Notes: a model not told the origin generated them from the letters alone. A stretch of 64,000 nucleotides of DNA from Salinivirgaceae bacterium (GCA_017474765.1 JAFVGW010000019.1:62001-126000); one strand, 5' to 3'; positions 32,101 through 41,894 are shown, counted from the first letter of the stretch. Program-made: numbers and translations.

Positions 32101-33255
32101 ATGAAGATTATCCACACCTCCGATTTGCATATTGGCAAGAATGTGAACGGCTTTTCGATGATTGAGGAGCAGCGGCACGTCCTTGGCCAAATTTGCGATG
32201 TTGTGCGGCAGCAAAAGCCTGACGCTGTGCTGATAGCAGGCGATGTTTATGACAAAAGCGTGCCGTCGGCTGAGGCGGTGCAACTGTTCGACGAGTTTCT
32301 GACAAATCTCTCAGAATCAGCAACCCCCGACGCGCACATCTTCATCATCAGCGGCAACCACGACTCGCCCGAGCGAATAGCCTTTGGCGCGCAGATAATG
32401 GGCCGCCAAAACATTCACTTGTCGCCTGTTTATAAAGGCGATGTCAAACCAGTGATTATCAGCGACAAAGACGGCCCGGTGGCATTCTATATGCTGCCAT
32501 TCATCAAGCCGGTACTTATCCGTCATTTCTTTGAGAACGAGGAGATTAACACCTACACCGATGCTATGCGCCTGGCCATTGCAAAAATGAATATTGACAA
32601 AAGCATACGCAACGTGCTCATCTGCCATCAGTTTGTAACCAACGCCGTACGCTCCGAATCGGAGGAAACCATTGTCGGCGGATTGGATAATGTTGACGCA
32701 CAGGTGTTTGCCGATTTCGATTATGTGGCTCTCGGCCATCTGCACCGTCCGCAGAGTTGTGAACGGCCGACAATTAGATACAGCGGCAGTCCGCTCAAAT
32801 ATTCGTTCTCCGAAGTGAATGATGATAAAACAATTACGATAGCCTATATGAATGCAGATGGCGATGTTGAGTTTGATTTTACACCCACCTCACCGCTGCA
32901 CGATTGGGTTGATTTGCGAGGCACATACAACGAGCTGACGGCGCTTCAATTCTACGATAGCAGGCCTGAGCTGCGCGAGAACTACGTGCGGGTAACCCTC
33001 ACCGACGAAAATGACATTCCGGACGCCATCAACAAGCTGCGCACTATCTATCATAACATTATGGAAGTGCTCTACGACAACAAGCGCACGCGGAACAAAA
33101 GCATTGTGGTGAACAACATCGACGCCACAAAGCAGAAAACACCCACCGAACTGTTTGCCGAATTTTATGAGATGCAGAACGGCGAATCGTCGCTGACGGC
33201 TGAGCAACAGTCGTTTATAAAAGAGATAATGGAAAGAGTACAAAACCGAGAATAA
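32101..33255 (+). CDS. sbcD: Exonuclease SbcD (Mre11-type)
   Basis: 384-aa nuclease subunit of the SbcCD complex, which cuts DNA hairpins and ends. Phosphoesterase motifs appear in order: HTSDLHIGK, LIAGDVYDKS, IISGNHDSPER, CHQFV and ALGHLHRPQ, providing the two-metal site. The C-terminal part (from about residue 265) is the dimer/capping domain. The gene ends three bases before sbcC, so the two form an operon. In a genome with many palindromic repeats, SbcCD would be one route for dealing with hairpins during replication. Confidence 0.95.
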   Translation: MKIIHTSDLHIGKNVNGFSMIEEQRHVLGQICDVVRQQKPDAVLIAGDVYDKSVPSAEAVQLFDEFLTNLSESATPDAHIFIISGNHDSPERIAFGAQIMGRQNIHLSPVYKGDVKPVIISDKDGPVAFYMLPFIKPVLIRHFFENEEINTYTDAMRLAIAKMNIDKSIRNVLICHQFVTNAVRSESEETIVGGLDNVDAQVFADFDYVALGHLHRPQSCERPTIRYSGSPLKYSFSEVNDDKTITIAYMNADGDVEFDFTPTSPLHDWVDLRGTYNELTALQFYDSRPELRENYVRVTLTDENDIPDAINKLRTIYHNIMEVLYDNKRTRNKSIVVNNIDATKQKTPTELFAEFYEMQNGESSLTAEQQSFIKEIMERVQNRE

Positions 33256-33258
33256 GAT

Positions 33259-35994
33259 ATGCTACCACGAAAACTCACAATATCGGCCTTCGGGCCATAC
33301 GCTACAGCCACAGTCATCGACTTTTCAAAACTTGGACGAAACGGCCTGTATCTGATAACCGGAAACACCGGCGCAGGAAAGACAACCATCTTCGACGCCA
33401 TAGTTTACGCGCTTTACGGCGAGGCAAGCGGCTCGAACCGCGACCCCAAAATGATGCGCTCGAAATACGCTGATAATGACAAGGAAACATTCGTCGAGCT
33501 GGAATTTGAATATGCCGGCCGGCAATACCGCATACGCCGCAATCCGCCATACGAGCGTCCGAAAATGCGCGGCGAGGGAGTCATCACCGAAAACGAAAGC
33601 GTCGTTCTTAAAACTCCTGACGGACAGATTATTACCAAGTCGAAAGAAGCTGATGCGAAAATCAGGGAAATCATTGGAGTGACTTGCGACCAGTTCAAAA
33701 GTATTGCAATGATTGCCCAAGGCGATTTTATGAAGATGATAACAACATCGACCAAAGACCGCATCGAAATTTTTAGGGAAATATTTAAAACGGATATCTA
33801 CAAAGAGTTCCAAGTGGAGCTTCAAAACGAAGCGAAAAAAGTATTTGGCGAACTCGACAACGCAAAACGAAGCGTCAACCAATATATCGAAAGCGTTGAT
33901 GTTGAGGGTTTTGATACAGCGAACCAACCTGTTGAGCTGATTCTTGAGCAACTGCGTGAGCAGCTGAAACGCGATGCGGAAGCCAAAACGGCGATTGTTG
34001 CCGAACTTGACGATTTGGATAAAAAAAGGATAGTGATTGCCGAGAAGTTGGCTGTTCAGGAGAAATATGAAGCAAATGTTAAACTGCTTAACGAAAGCAA
34101 AATACAACTTGAACAAAAGTCACAGTTGCTGAAAGATTTTGAAAGCCAAAAGCAAGCAGCGGAAGCCCGCAAACCTGAAATGGAGGCAAAAACCGGTCGC
34201 ATTGCGCAGATAAACGCCGCCTTGGGCAAATATAATGAGCTTGAAAATGCTGAAAATCAGCTTAAAAAACTTGAGTCGGATTTGCAAACTGCCAAAAGCG
34301 GAAAGGCTGCAGCCGAAAAAAACGCAACCGACTATGCGAGCAAGCTCGAAACGCTGAAAGCCGAATTTACACAATTGGAAAATGTTGCTGAACAAAAAGT
34401 TAAGCTGGAATCGGAACAAAAAGAGGAGGAGAGGAGACTGCAACAGCTAACCACTCTGATTGAGGCACAGAACACCCTTTCGTCAGAAATGGGCAATCTG
34501 AAAAAATGGCAAGAAGGACTGGAAAAACTTATTTCGGAGAGAAAAACAAAACTTGCTGAATATGAGAGCAAAAACGAACTTTTTCTACTCTCACAGGCGG
34601 GAATTCTGGCGCAGGAGCTGAAAGACGGGCAGCCGTGTCCGGTGTGCGGCTCAACGCATCATCCCCAAATTGCCGTGATGCCTGAAAATGCGCCAACAAA
34701 AGAGGAAGTTAAGGAGTTGAAAGGCAAGTTTGACGAGTGTGACGGGCGTGTCAATAAAGGACAAATAACGTGTACCGAGCAAAAAACCAAATGCGAATCG
34801 CTGGCTGAAAATGTGAAAAAGCAGATTACAGAAATTTTTGGAGCTGATGCGCAAAGCATTACAAATGAAATGGTTGATAATGCAAAACAATCAACTTCGC
34901 AACGGTTGCAAAACATAAAGAACTATATTGTGAAAATGCAGACAGCCGTTGAGCGCCGCAAGAAACTAAATGATGAGATTATCCCCCAACAGCAAAACCA
35001 AACCGAAGCCGAGAAAAAGCGCGCAGCCGACCTGACAGCGCAGATTTCGGGACTTGAGGCGCAACACAAAGCCTCTGCCCAAGCCATTGCGGCGCTAAAA
35101 AAAGATTTGGAGTTCGCCAGCAAAAAAGACGCACAAACTGAGATTAGCAAACTTGAAGCTGAGCGCAAAGCTATTAACGACTCAATTTCCACAACTACAG
35201 ACAATTACAACAAATGCGACAAAGAAATTCGGGAGCTGACCGGCATAATTAAAGGGCTGCAAGACCAAACCAAAGACGGCAGCAAAATCAACAAAGAGGA
35301 ATTGCAATCAGTCAAACAACAGATTGAAACTGAAATAAATACAAAGAACCAGCACAAGCGGAAACTTGAAATCCGTCTTGATTCGAATTCAAAAAGTCTG
35401 AAAAATATTGAAGCCACTGGCACAAAGCTGCAGGCCCTGCAAACCGAGTATCAGTGGAAAAACGCACTGGGCCAAACAGCCTCCGGAAGCATCAGCGGAA
35501 AGCAGAAAATACAATTCGAAACGTACGTTCAGATGTCGTTTTTCGACCGCATCATAAACCGCGCCAACATTCGCTTTATGATAATGTCGAACGGTCAGTA
35601 TGAGCTGAAACGCAACGAGTTGGCCGCAAACAACAGCGCGCAGAGCGGTTTGGACCTGAACGTGATTGACCACTACAACGGCAGCGAGCGCGATGTAAAG
35701 ACATTGTCGGGCGGCGAGTCGTTCAAGGCTTCACTGTCGCTGGCACTTGGCTTGAGCGACGAGATTCAGTCGAACGCGGGCGGCATACGGCTCGACACAA
35801 TGTTTGTTGACGAAGGCTTCGGCTCGCTCGACAGCGACTCGCTTGAGCAGGCGCTGAAAGCCCTTAATGGGCTCACCGAAGGCAACAAGCTTGTGGGCAT
35901 CATCTCGCACGTCGATGAGCTTAAACGCATTGACAAACAGCTGATTGTAACAAAGGATAAAACTGGCGGAAGCCGAGTTGATTTAGTTTGCTGA
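33259..35994 (+). CDS. sbcC: Exonuclease SbcC (Rad50-type ATPase)
   Basis: 911-aa SMC-like ATPase partner of SbcD. Walker A is GNTGAGKTTIFDAIVYALYG near residue 36. Two long coiled-coil arms (about 180-450 and 475-760) flank the zinc hook CPVCGSTHHP at about residue 460. The C-terminal lobe has TLSGGESFKASLSLALGLSD (signature) and TMFVDEGFGSLDSDSLEQAL (Walker B and D-loop). Length is in the usual range (about 900-1050 aa). It follows sbcD by three bases. Confidence 0.95.
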   Translation: MLPRKLTISAFGPYATATVIDFSKLGRNGLYLITGNTGAGKTTIFDAIVYALYGEASGSNRDPKMMRSKYADNDKETFVELEFEYAGRQYRIRRNPPYERPKMRGEGVITENESVVLKTPDGQIITKSKEADAKIREIIGVTCDQFKSIAMIAQGDFMKMITTSTKDRIEIFREIFKTDIYKEFQVELQNEAKKVFGELDNAKRSVNQYIESVDVEGFDTANQPVELILEQLREQLKRDAEAKTAIVAELDDLDKKRIVIAEKLAVQEKYEANVKLLNESKIQLEQKSQLLKDFESQKQAAEARKPEMEAKTGRIAQINAALGKYNELENAENQLKKLESDLQTAKSGKAAAEKNATDYASKLETLKAEFTQLENVAEQKVKLESEQKEEERRLQQLTTLIEAQNTLSSEMGNLKKWQEGLEKLISERKTKLAEYESKNELFLLSQAGILAQELKDGQPCPVCGSTHHPQIAVMPENAPTKEEVKELKGKFDECDGRVNKGQITCTEQKTKCESLAENVKKQITEIFGADAQSITNEMVDNAKQSTSQRLQNIKNYIVKMQTAVERRKKLNDEIIPQQQNQTEAEKKRAADLTAQISGLEAQHKASAQAIAALKKDLEFASKKDAQTEISKLEAERKAINDSISTTTDNYNKCDKEIRELTGIIKGLQDQTKDGSKINKEELQSVKQQIETEINTKNQHKRKLEIRLDSNSKSLKNIEATGTKLQALQTEYQWKNALGQTASGSISGKQKIQFETYVQMSFFDRIINRANIRFMIMSNGQYELKRNELAANNSAQSGLDLNVIDHYNGSERDVKTLSGGESFKASLSLALGLSDEIQSNAGGIRLDTMFVDEGFGSLDSDSLEQALKALNGLTEGNKLVGIISHVDELKRIDKQLIVTKDKTGGSRVDLVC

Positions 35995-36051
35995 GCGCAG
36001 CACAGGCAATGCGGCAAAAGTCAGAATGATAAAAGACTGAAACTCTGCTGA

Positions 36052-37143
36052 TTACTTCCCCATCGCCTCGCCCAAGTCAATCCTGACAAGCTCGTATTCC
36101 GACTCTGATTCGTCGCGGTCGGGGTCTTGCGGGGCGATTATCGCATAGAGAATATTGTCTTTTCCGCAACCCGTCAGACTGAGCGTAGGCTCGTCAAGTT
36201 GGAATATCCGCAGAAGGTTTCCGTTATGGTCTCTGACGAACAAGGTGTGAGGCCGTGTTTTATTATCGCGGCCGTGGGCGGGTTGCTCGCCTTTGTCGTA
36301 ATCGTAATCAAGCGTTACCAGATAGTTTTTGGTGAGCTTGCAACGAGAAAAACCATCGCGCGAAAATTCTACCCACCCGTCCGACATTGTATAATCAATA
36401 TCACCTTTGACTTCCGTCATAAGTTCGAAACTGTTGCCAGTTTTCTTGTATAGTGCAACGTAAGGGAAATAACCTGCATTGCAAACCAGCATTTCCAAAT
36501 CGGCATCGTATTCAATCGACATTTGCAGAAAATTCATTCTGAGCATATCATTAACATCAAGGTTGATAACATATTGGCCGAATGGAATGGTATCAGTGCC
36601 GTTGATGTATCGGAAAGGCGTGTCCTTGTAGTTGGGGTTGCAATGAACCTGCGACTCCTTTGTGATGAACAATTTGGCTCCCTCCCACGTATCTCGTGAC
36701 GGAGCCAGCGGAATGATAGGTTTCCTTCCCTCGACGGCATCGGGCAGCGAAATCAAAACCTGTCTTGGCATATTCAAATCGCGAACATAGACGGTGTCGC
36801 CGTTGTATCTAATCACATCTGGGGTGTTAAATTCATTGGGGCCGTTGCCTTTGCGTCCCATAGAGACCACCTCTTTTTTCTGTTCGGGGTCCACAACGTG
36901 GATGAAGTTTCCTTCAAAAACGCTGAAAGGTTGCACTACATCGGCCCACACCACATACCGGCCAGTATAAATGAAATCTCCTAGCATCGATGTGTAGATA
37001 CTGTCGGTAATCACCTCATAATTAATGGGTTCGCGCTCAAGTTTCGATGAATCGATTTGTGAGTTGCGGCTTGTGCACGATGCCAGCGATACAATCAGCG
37101 CAACCGTTACGCCCGAAATTGCCGTTAACGAAAACTTTTTCAT
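36052..37143 (-). CDS. BF3164-like beta-propeller lipoprotein
   Basis: 363 aa with a lipoprotein signal (VALIVSLASC, then TSRNSQ). The mature part fits the BF3164-like/6-bladed beta-propeller group of Bacteroidota: FIHVVDPEQKKEVVSMGRKG followed by GPNEFNTPDVI is typical, with VYVRDLNMPRQVLI as the next blade. The role of these proteins is not established. Its ATG overlaps the stop of the O-antigen ligase-like gene by four bases, placing it last in a three-gene operon. Confidence 0.75.
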   Translation of the reverse strand: MKKFSLTAISGVTVALIVSLASCTSRNSQIDSSKLEREPINYEVITDSIYTSMLGDFIYTGRYVVWADVVQPFSVFEGNFIHVVDPEQKKEVVSMGRKGNGPNEFNTPDVIRYNGDTVYVRDLNMPRQVLISLPDAVEGRKPIIPLAPSRDTWEGAKLFITKESQVHCNPNYKDTPFRYINGTDTIPFGQYVINLDVNDMLRMNFLQMSIEYDADLEMLVCNAGYFPYVALYKKTGNSFELMTEVKGDIDYTMSDGWVEFSRDGFSRCKLTKNYLVTLDYDYDKGEQPAHGRDNKTRPHTLFVRDHNGNLLRIFQLDEPTLSLTGCGKDNILYAIIAPQDPDRDESESEYELVRIDLGEAMGK

Positions 37144-38747
37144 TTTGATTTTGTATTTGAGTTTTCTGTCTTTGCCTTTGGCAGCAGCAGCGTCAGCGCG
37201 TACATCATGGCAAACATGATGGAGCCAAGTTGGCGGGTGAGCGAGTCCTCATCGAGCATGCTGACAAACAGGATGGTGAAGAAGGTGGCCAGCAGGAAGT
37301 TGGCCGATTTGCGCATGAAGAGCGGCGCAAAAATGCAAACCAAAGCCAGCACCAAGCCAATCAATCCCATTGCAATGGCAAACGTAAGATATTGATTGTG
37401 TGCAAAAAAGCGGTACTCTGGTTTCAGCGGCGAATTGAGTTCAATGTAGGCTTGGGCAAACGAGTCGTTGACATCGCCCGTGCCGACACCAAACCATAAA
37501 TGCTTTTTGAGGATGTGCACGCCCGTTTTGAAAAACTCCACTCGCATGCAGACCGATTTGCCGTTCGGGTCGCCATATTTTGTGTAGTGGTCGAACTCCC
37601 AGACAATTTCGTAAATACGCTTGTAAACATTCGATTTCTCAACAAATACGCAGTTTGTTGCGCCCGCTTCAATGCCGTTGATGTCGGCCTGGGTGAGTTG
37701 CCACACACCAACGCTGTCTTTGGGCAGGCCTTTCGATGTGAGGTATCGCACAAGCGTGTGGCGGATGGGCTGGCAGCGGCGGTCGGTGCTGTCGATGTTG
37801 ATGGCGCTGCGCTTGTTCCACTCCGACGCCAACTCCTCGGGGCAGAGATAGCGGTTCACATAATATCCGTTTTCGGTGTCGGTGTTGTCCTGATAGTGTG
37901 TGTAGGCGTTGCCCTGCTGTGTGCGTTCGGGCAGGGTGGCGCTGGTGTCCTTAATGGTGTGATAATCGTTGTAAACACCGCTGATATAGACCACGGGAGC
38001 GGCAATCAGAGCAATCAGCAGCACGAAAAATCCATAGAACTGCCATTCTCTTATCCGCTTGTGATACAGCACGAAAAGCACGATTATTGTAACAAATGCT
38101 GAAATCCAACTTGTGGCGGCCTGAATCAGCAAAATGAAATAGATTAGCCACGCAACAACAACAGCAAAAACCATTTTCTGCCAGCCTTTCATTGTGGCAG
38201 CGTTTCGATGCCAGGTGTAGGCAACAATGCAGACCGACATCAGACACATCAGCCCCAGGCGGATATGCGATATGAAGATGGAGATGTCGCGGATGTTATC
38301 GACGGGTTTTTTCGGTGTGTAGATGCCCAGATGGACGCCCAGACTGACGAGCGTGCTGATGACCACCGCCACCACAAACACCTGAAGTACAATCATTATC
38401 TGCTTGCGCGACAGCGACATCGCGCCAAGCGTGAGCGGGAAAATCAGCAGCGGCAGTTTCACGTTGATGTCGTGTGCGGCCTCCGACGGATTGTCGGCAC
38501 CAATGAGCCACATAACGTGCAGCAGGAATAGTGCGATTATCGGCCACAAGAAACGATTATTCCGCAGATTGTCAATCTTATAGCGCCAGTTGCCGCTGAT
38601 GACCAATGCCACCGCAAGCCCTGTGGTGCCCGTGCTCATCAGGAATCGCGAAAGCGGCATGCCCAAAGCAGTGATGCACAGCAAAATCACCATCAGCCAC
38701 TCAACATTTCTGACCGTGAAAATGCGCGTGTAGAGCGATTTCAGCAT
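37140..38747 (-). CDS. O-antigen ligase-like membrane protein (WaaL/Wzy_C family)
   Basis: 535-aa polytopic membrane protein with about ten or more helices and a large extracytoplasmic loop (about residues 250-400). Its last third has LKKHLWFGVGTGDVNDSF and FFAHNQYLTFAIAMGLIGLV, which fits the Wzy_C/O-antigen ligase signature (GxGxxx...HNxxL). Such proteins attach O-antigen to lipid A-core or polymerise glycans. It starts 12 bases after a T9SS type-B cargo gene and overlaps a lipoprotein gene, a grouping not explained by standard O-antigen clusters. No glycosyltransferase genes lie next to it. Confidence 0.78.
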   Translation of the reverse strand: MLKSLYTRIFTVRNVEWLMVILLCITALGMPLSRFLMSTGTTGLAVALVISGNWRYKIDNLRNNRFLWPIIALFLLHVMWLIGADNPSEAAHDINVKLPLLIFPLTLGAMSLSRKQIMIVLQVFVVAVVISTLVSLGVHLGIYTPKKPVDNIRDISIFISHIRLGLMCLMSVCIVAYTWHRNAATMKGWQKMVFAVVVAWLIYFILLIQAATSWISAFVTIIVLFVLYHKRIREWQFYGFFVLLIALIAAPVVYISGVYNDYHTIKDTSATLPERTQQGNAYTHYQDNTDTENGYYVNRYLCPEELASEWNKRSAINIDSTDRRCQPIRHTLVRYLTSKGLPKDSVGVWQLTQADINGIEAGATNCVFVEKSNVYKRIYEIVWEFDHYTKYGDPNGKSVCMRVEFFKTGVHILKKHLWFGVGTGDVNDSFAQAYIELNSPLKPEYRFFAHNQYLTFAIAMGLIGLVLALVCIFAPLFMRKSANFLLATFFTILFVSMLDEDSLTRQLGSIMFAMMYALTLLLPKAKTENSNTKSK

Positions 38748-38759
38748 GACGTTCGGCTA

Positions 38760-39557
38760 TTAATAGTAAACGGTGATGTAGCCGTTGAGAGGGTCGTAGT
38801 TTGTTGTGCCCTCCTCAACAGTGATGACGTAGAAATAGGTTCCTGGCGCAACGAGCGTGCCTTGCGGATTGTAGCCGTCCCACACGATGTTCTCGGTGCC
38901 CGTGCGGCTGAACATCTTGTAGCCCCAGCGGTTGAAAATCTCCAGCTTCAGTCGCGCGCCGTTGGCCGAAATCATGAAATAGTCGTTCTGGCCGTCGCCG
39001 TTCGGAGTGAAGACGTTGGGTATTTTGCTGGCGGCCTCAATTTTGACCGTCTGAGATGTTGTGTCGCTGCAGTTTTGATTGTTGGTCGTGGTGAGTGTGA
39101 CTGTATAAGTGCCTGGAGCACTGTATATATGCTCCACTTCATTTCCTGTTTTAGTTGAACCATCGCCAAAATTCCACGCGAAAGTGTAATTGTCGGAATT
39201 CGATTTGGCTGTGAAGACTCTGGTGCTGCGCTGTCCTGTTGTGTCGATGCTGAAATCGACTTCAGGAAAGGCGTTTATTGTTATTGATTTTGAGCCTGTT
39301 ATCTCGTCAGCACCACCCGATTTCGATGAGAATTTGATTGTGTAAGTGCCTTCAGAGGCGAAGGAGTGCTCGCCTTCTCTGTCGGTTGAGGTTGTGCCGT
39401 CGCCGAAATCCCACACAAAGGAGTCATAGCGGGCGGGCAGATTGCTGTATTTAAACTTCAGGTCCAGGCCAATACACTGCGAGCCTTCAATTTCAATCTG
39501 AGCCGCGACTGATAATGAGGCTGTTATGATGCTTAGTAATACAAAAAAACGCTTCAT
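38760..39557 (-). CDS. PKD-domain protein with gliding-motility C-terminal domain (T9SS type B cargo)
   Basis: 265 aa with a signal peptide (MKRFFVLLSIITASLSVAAQ). Two PKD-like domains follow: YDSFVWDFGDGTTSTDREGE and FAWNFGDGSTKTGNEVEHIY, each with the WxFGDG core. The last 85 residues begin IPNVFTPNGDGQNDYFMI and include IFNRWGYKMFSRTG and GTLVAPGTYFYVITV, the CHU_C/gliding motility-associated domain that serves as a type-B T9SS sorting signal. The protein should therefore be exported by T9SS. The internal ATG at 39557 gives a proper signal peptide. It is the first gene of the operon. Confidence 0.88.
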   Translation of the reverse strand: MKRFFVLLSIITASLSVAAQIEIEGSQCIGLDLKFKYSNLPARYDSFVWDFGDGTTSTDREGEHSFASEGTYTIKFSSKSGGADEITGSKSITINAFPEVDFSIDTTGQRSTRVFTAKSNSDNYTFAWNFGDGSTKTGNEVEHIYSAPGTYTVTLTTTNNQNCSDTTSQTVKIEAASKIPNVFTPNGDGQNDYFMISANGARLKLEIFNRWGYKMFSRTGTENIVWDGYNPQGTLVAPGTYFYVITVEEGTTNYDPLNGYITVYY

Positions 39558-40244
39558 TGCACACAAAAAGTTTACAAACATAATCAATTTTGGCGATACG
39601 CTGTAAATGTGATGTTTAAATTTTCACAGAGAGCACGGAGAGGACAGAGGACACAGGGGGTGTCGCAGCGCAGGACTTTTAATTTTGGCGGTGCCGCTTC
39701 GCGAGAAATTTGAAAAATCGGGTGTTGGGTATTGGTAGGGACGCACCGCAACAAAACCGCGCTGAAGGCGCAAAACAACATAGCCCAAGGCAAGCGAAGC
39801 GGCGCCTTGGGAAATGTTGCCGTGTAACGTTGGCGCCCTGTAAGGGCAATTCATAAAATCACAATTTTGCATGAGTTGCGCTTTCAGCGCGCTATGGTGT
39901 GTGGAACGCATCACCCAACGTGCCGTTTGCTGCGCTCACTCTGCGTTGGACTATAATTGGGCTTTCAGCCCGTTTTTGGTCTCTAACCAAACGAATCCGA
40001 ATTTATCCGAACTGTGCGTCATTGGGCGCTAACCGATTCAACCCGACTCGAACCGATTTTTATCCGCATGGCGGAGATTTGGGTTTTATTTTGGCGGTGT
40101 CGCTTCGCGAGAAATTATAAAAAAATTTGATTAATAATTTATAAAAAATTGAATATTAATAAATTATTGTAAAATTTTGTTTTCAAATTTTATAAAATTT
40201 CCGCCCGCTAGGGCGCACCCAAGCAACCCCCGCCCGTCAGGGCA
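39558..40244. repeat. Repeat-filled intergenic region
   Basis: 687 bases without a gene. The parts are: CGCTTCGCGAGAAATT-like end (39694-39710); a hairpin-rich stretch (39750-39975) with CCCAAGGC/GCCTTGGG arms at 39784-39791 and 39804-39811, a GCCCT/AGGGC pair near 39835, and ctttcag-centred stems near 39890 and 39965; CTAACCAAACGAATCC-type repeat (39982 on) and CTAACCGATTCAACCCGA (40029-40046); a complete 115-bp element (40101-40215); and one further CCGCCCGTCAGGGC end (40230-40243). Short open frames here carry no recognisable protein. Confidence 0.65.
40101..40215. repeat. REPIN-like element, 115-bp copy
   Basis: Left end CGCTTCGCGAGAAATT (40101-40116), AT-rich core with A/T tracts, right end AAAATTTCCGCCCGCTAGGGCG (40194-40215, hairpin CGCCC/GGGCG with loop GCTA). 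The 114-bp copy at 42461-42574 has the same ends and a similar core. Confidence 0.75.
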
Positions 40245-41861
40245 CTAAGCGAAGGGCGCAGCGGCTTTGATATTGATTTTCTGCCTGGTGACGGGATGCG
40301 TGAATTCTATCTCGGCAGCGTGGAGCATGAGCCGTTCGGCGGGCTTGCCGTACAGATTGTCGCCCACAATGGGGCAGTTGAGGCCAGAGTGGTGCGCTGC
40401 GTGAACGCGCAACTGGTGCGTGCGGCCAGTCTCGGGAAAGAATTCAACCAGTGTGCGCCCATCGGCACGACCGACGACCGAAAAACGCGTTGTGGCTGGC
40501 TTGCCGTGCTCAAAATCTACCATCTGCCTCGGACGGTCGTTGATGTCGGGGCGGAGAGGCAGGCTCACGGTGCCGCTGTCGGTTGGCAGAAGGCCGTCGA
40601 GCAGGGCCACGTAGCGCTTTTTCACCCGCCGAAAGGCGAACAGCATTTGCACGGCTTTGAAAACCCACTCGGTTTTGGCAATGAGCAGAATGCCAGAGGT
40701 GTCCATGTCGAGGCGGTGCACCACTAGCGGCCCAGTGGCTTCGGGAAACATCTCTCGGGCAATGGAGTAGGCCGACACCGAATGCTCCTTGCCTGACACC
40801 GACGGCAGTCCTGCAGGCTTGTCGACGGCGGCCAGCCACTTGTCGTTGTAGAGAATGGGAAGGTTGGTGGCGGGCTGCTTTCGGAGCGGATTGGGCTCAA
40901 CGTCGAGGCCTTGCAGCATGAAGTTGAGCAGCGGCTCGCACTTGCTGTGGCATGCGGGATAGTAGGCGCCGTGGTGCCGCACCTCGCCCTCGGGCGACTT
41001 GCCCCACCAGAATTCGGCCATGGCCACGGGCTGGTAACCATTCTTAAAAGCGAACTGCAGCAGTTTGGGAGCGGCGCACTCGCCAGTGGCGGCGGGTGGC
41101 TCGGTGCCGCGCTCGTCGGCAAAGATTTGGCGCACGCTCTTGCTTTCGCCCCGTGCGTTCAGCACCACGTACTGTTCGAAAATCCACGCCTGCAGTGCTT
41201 CCGACCGCTGGCGGCGCTCCTCTTTCAGACGCTCAATCTGCGATTTGGCAATGCTTGTTTCGGCCTCTGCCTCAGCAATTTCCGCCGCCCAGCGCCGTTC
41301 AAGGCGTTTCAGTTCGGCCTTCTCAAACTGGCTCTGGCTGACAAGTTCGGCCTCTTTGTCGGCCGTCAGGCCTTGCTGGCGCAGAGAGTCGCGCTCGGCT
41401 TTGTGCTGGCGTGCAAGAGTCTTGGCTCTGCCGATTTCCAATTCAGCCTGCTGTTTGATGCGGATTAGATTGTTGGCAATCAGCCGATTATGCTCGCTGT
41501 TTTCAATGGCGTCAATCTGGCGGTTGAGTTCGCTGATGGAGCGTTCTTCGGTTCGGAAATGGCCGTCGGGAAGGGTGATGTCGAAGATGGGAGGCACAAA
41601 AAAGTCGTGCGTGCCGCATCCGCCGATGTTGCCCGAAAAGGCTGCCAAATAGCCTAACTGTCCGCTGCGGTCTTTCGCCACCAGCACGCCGAACATCTTT
41701 CCCTGAGCAATCTCTTCGGCCCAGTCGGCGCGCGAGGCCAGATGTTGCCGCACAAGGTCGGCGGCCATCACTGCCAGCGGGTGCGGAGTATAGCAAAACG
41801 GACAAGTGAAAAGTTTTGGCAAGTGTGTGTCCGCGGGAATTTTTGGAAACTGATGAAACAA
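40245..41861 (-). CDS. RluA-family pseudouridine synthase with a long N-terminal extension
   Basis: 538 aa. The C-terminal third (from about residue 340) is the RluA catalytic domain: ILYNDKWLAAVDKPAGLPSV, then VVHRLDMDTSGILLIAKT with the catalytic Asp in HRLDxxTSG, followed by KRYVALLDG, TRFSVVGR and ETGRTHQLRVHAAH. It isomerises uridines in rRNA or tRNA. The first 330 residues are not part of RluA: a globular part with FTCPFCYTPHPLA and FVPPIFDITLP, then a coiled coil (about 120-230, QAELEIGRAKTLARQHKAER). I recall such extended RluA proteins from Bacteroidota but know no function for the extension. A -7 box lies 26 bases upstream. Confidence 0.85.
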   Translation of the reverse strand: MFHQFPKIPADTHLPKLFTCPFCYTPHPLAVMAADLVRQHLASRADWAEEIAQGKMFGVLVAKDRSGQLGYLAAFSGNIGGCGTHDFFVPPIFDITLPDGHFRTEERSISELNRQIDAIENSEHNRLIANNLIRIKQQAELEIGRAKTLARQHKAERDSLRQQGLTADKEAELVSQSQFEKAELKRLERRWAAEIAEAEAETSIAKSQIERLKEERRQRSEALQAWIFEQYVVLNARGESKSVRQIFADERGTEPPAATGECAAPKLLQFAFKNGYQPVAMAEFWWGKSPEGEVRHHGAYYPACHSKCEPLLNFMLQGLDVEPNPLRKQPATNLPILYNDKWLAAVDKPAGLPSVSGKEHSVSAYSIAREMFPEATGPLVVHRLDMDTSGILLIAKTEWVFKAVQMLFAFRRVKKRYVALLDGLLPTDSGTVSLPLRPDINDRPRQMVDFEHGKPATTRFSVVGRADGRTLVEFFPETGRTHQLRVHAAHHSGLNCPIVGDNLYGKPAERLMLHAAEIEFTHPVTRQKINIKAAAPFA

Positions 41862-41886
41862 TTGGTGAGTTATTTGTTAAATACCA

Positions 41887-41894
41887 CAAACATA
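41887..41894 (-). promoter_or_regulatory. -7 promoter box for the RluA-family gene
   Basis: Minus-strand TATGTTTG fits TAnnTTTG, 25 bases before the ATG at 41861. Confidence 0.5.
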
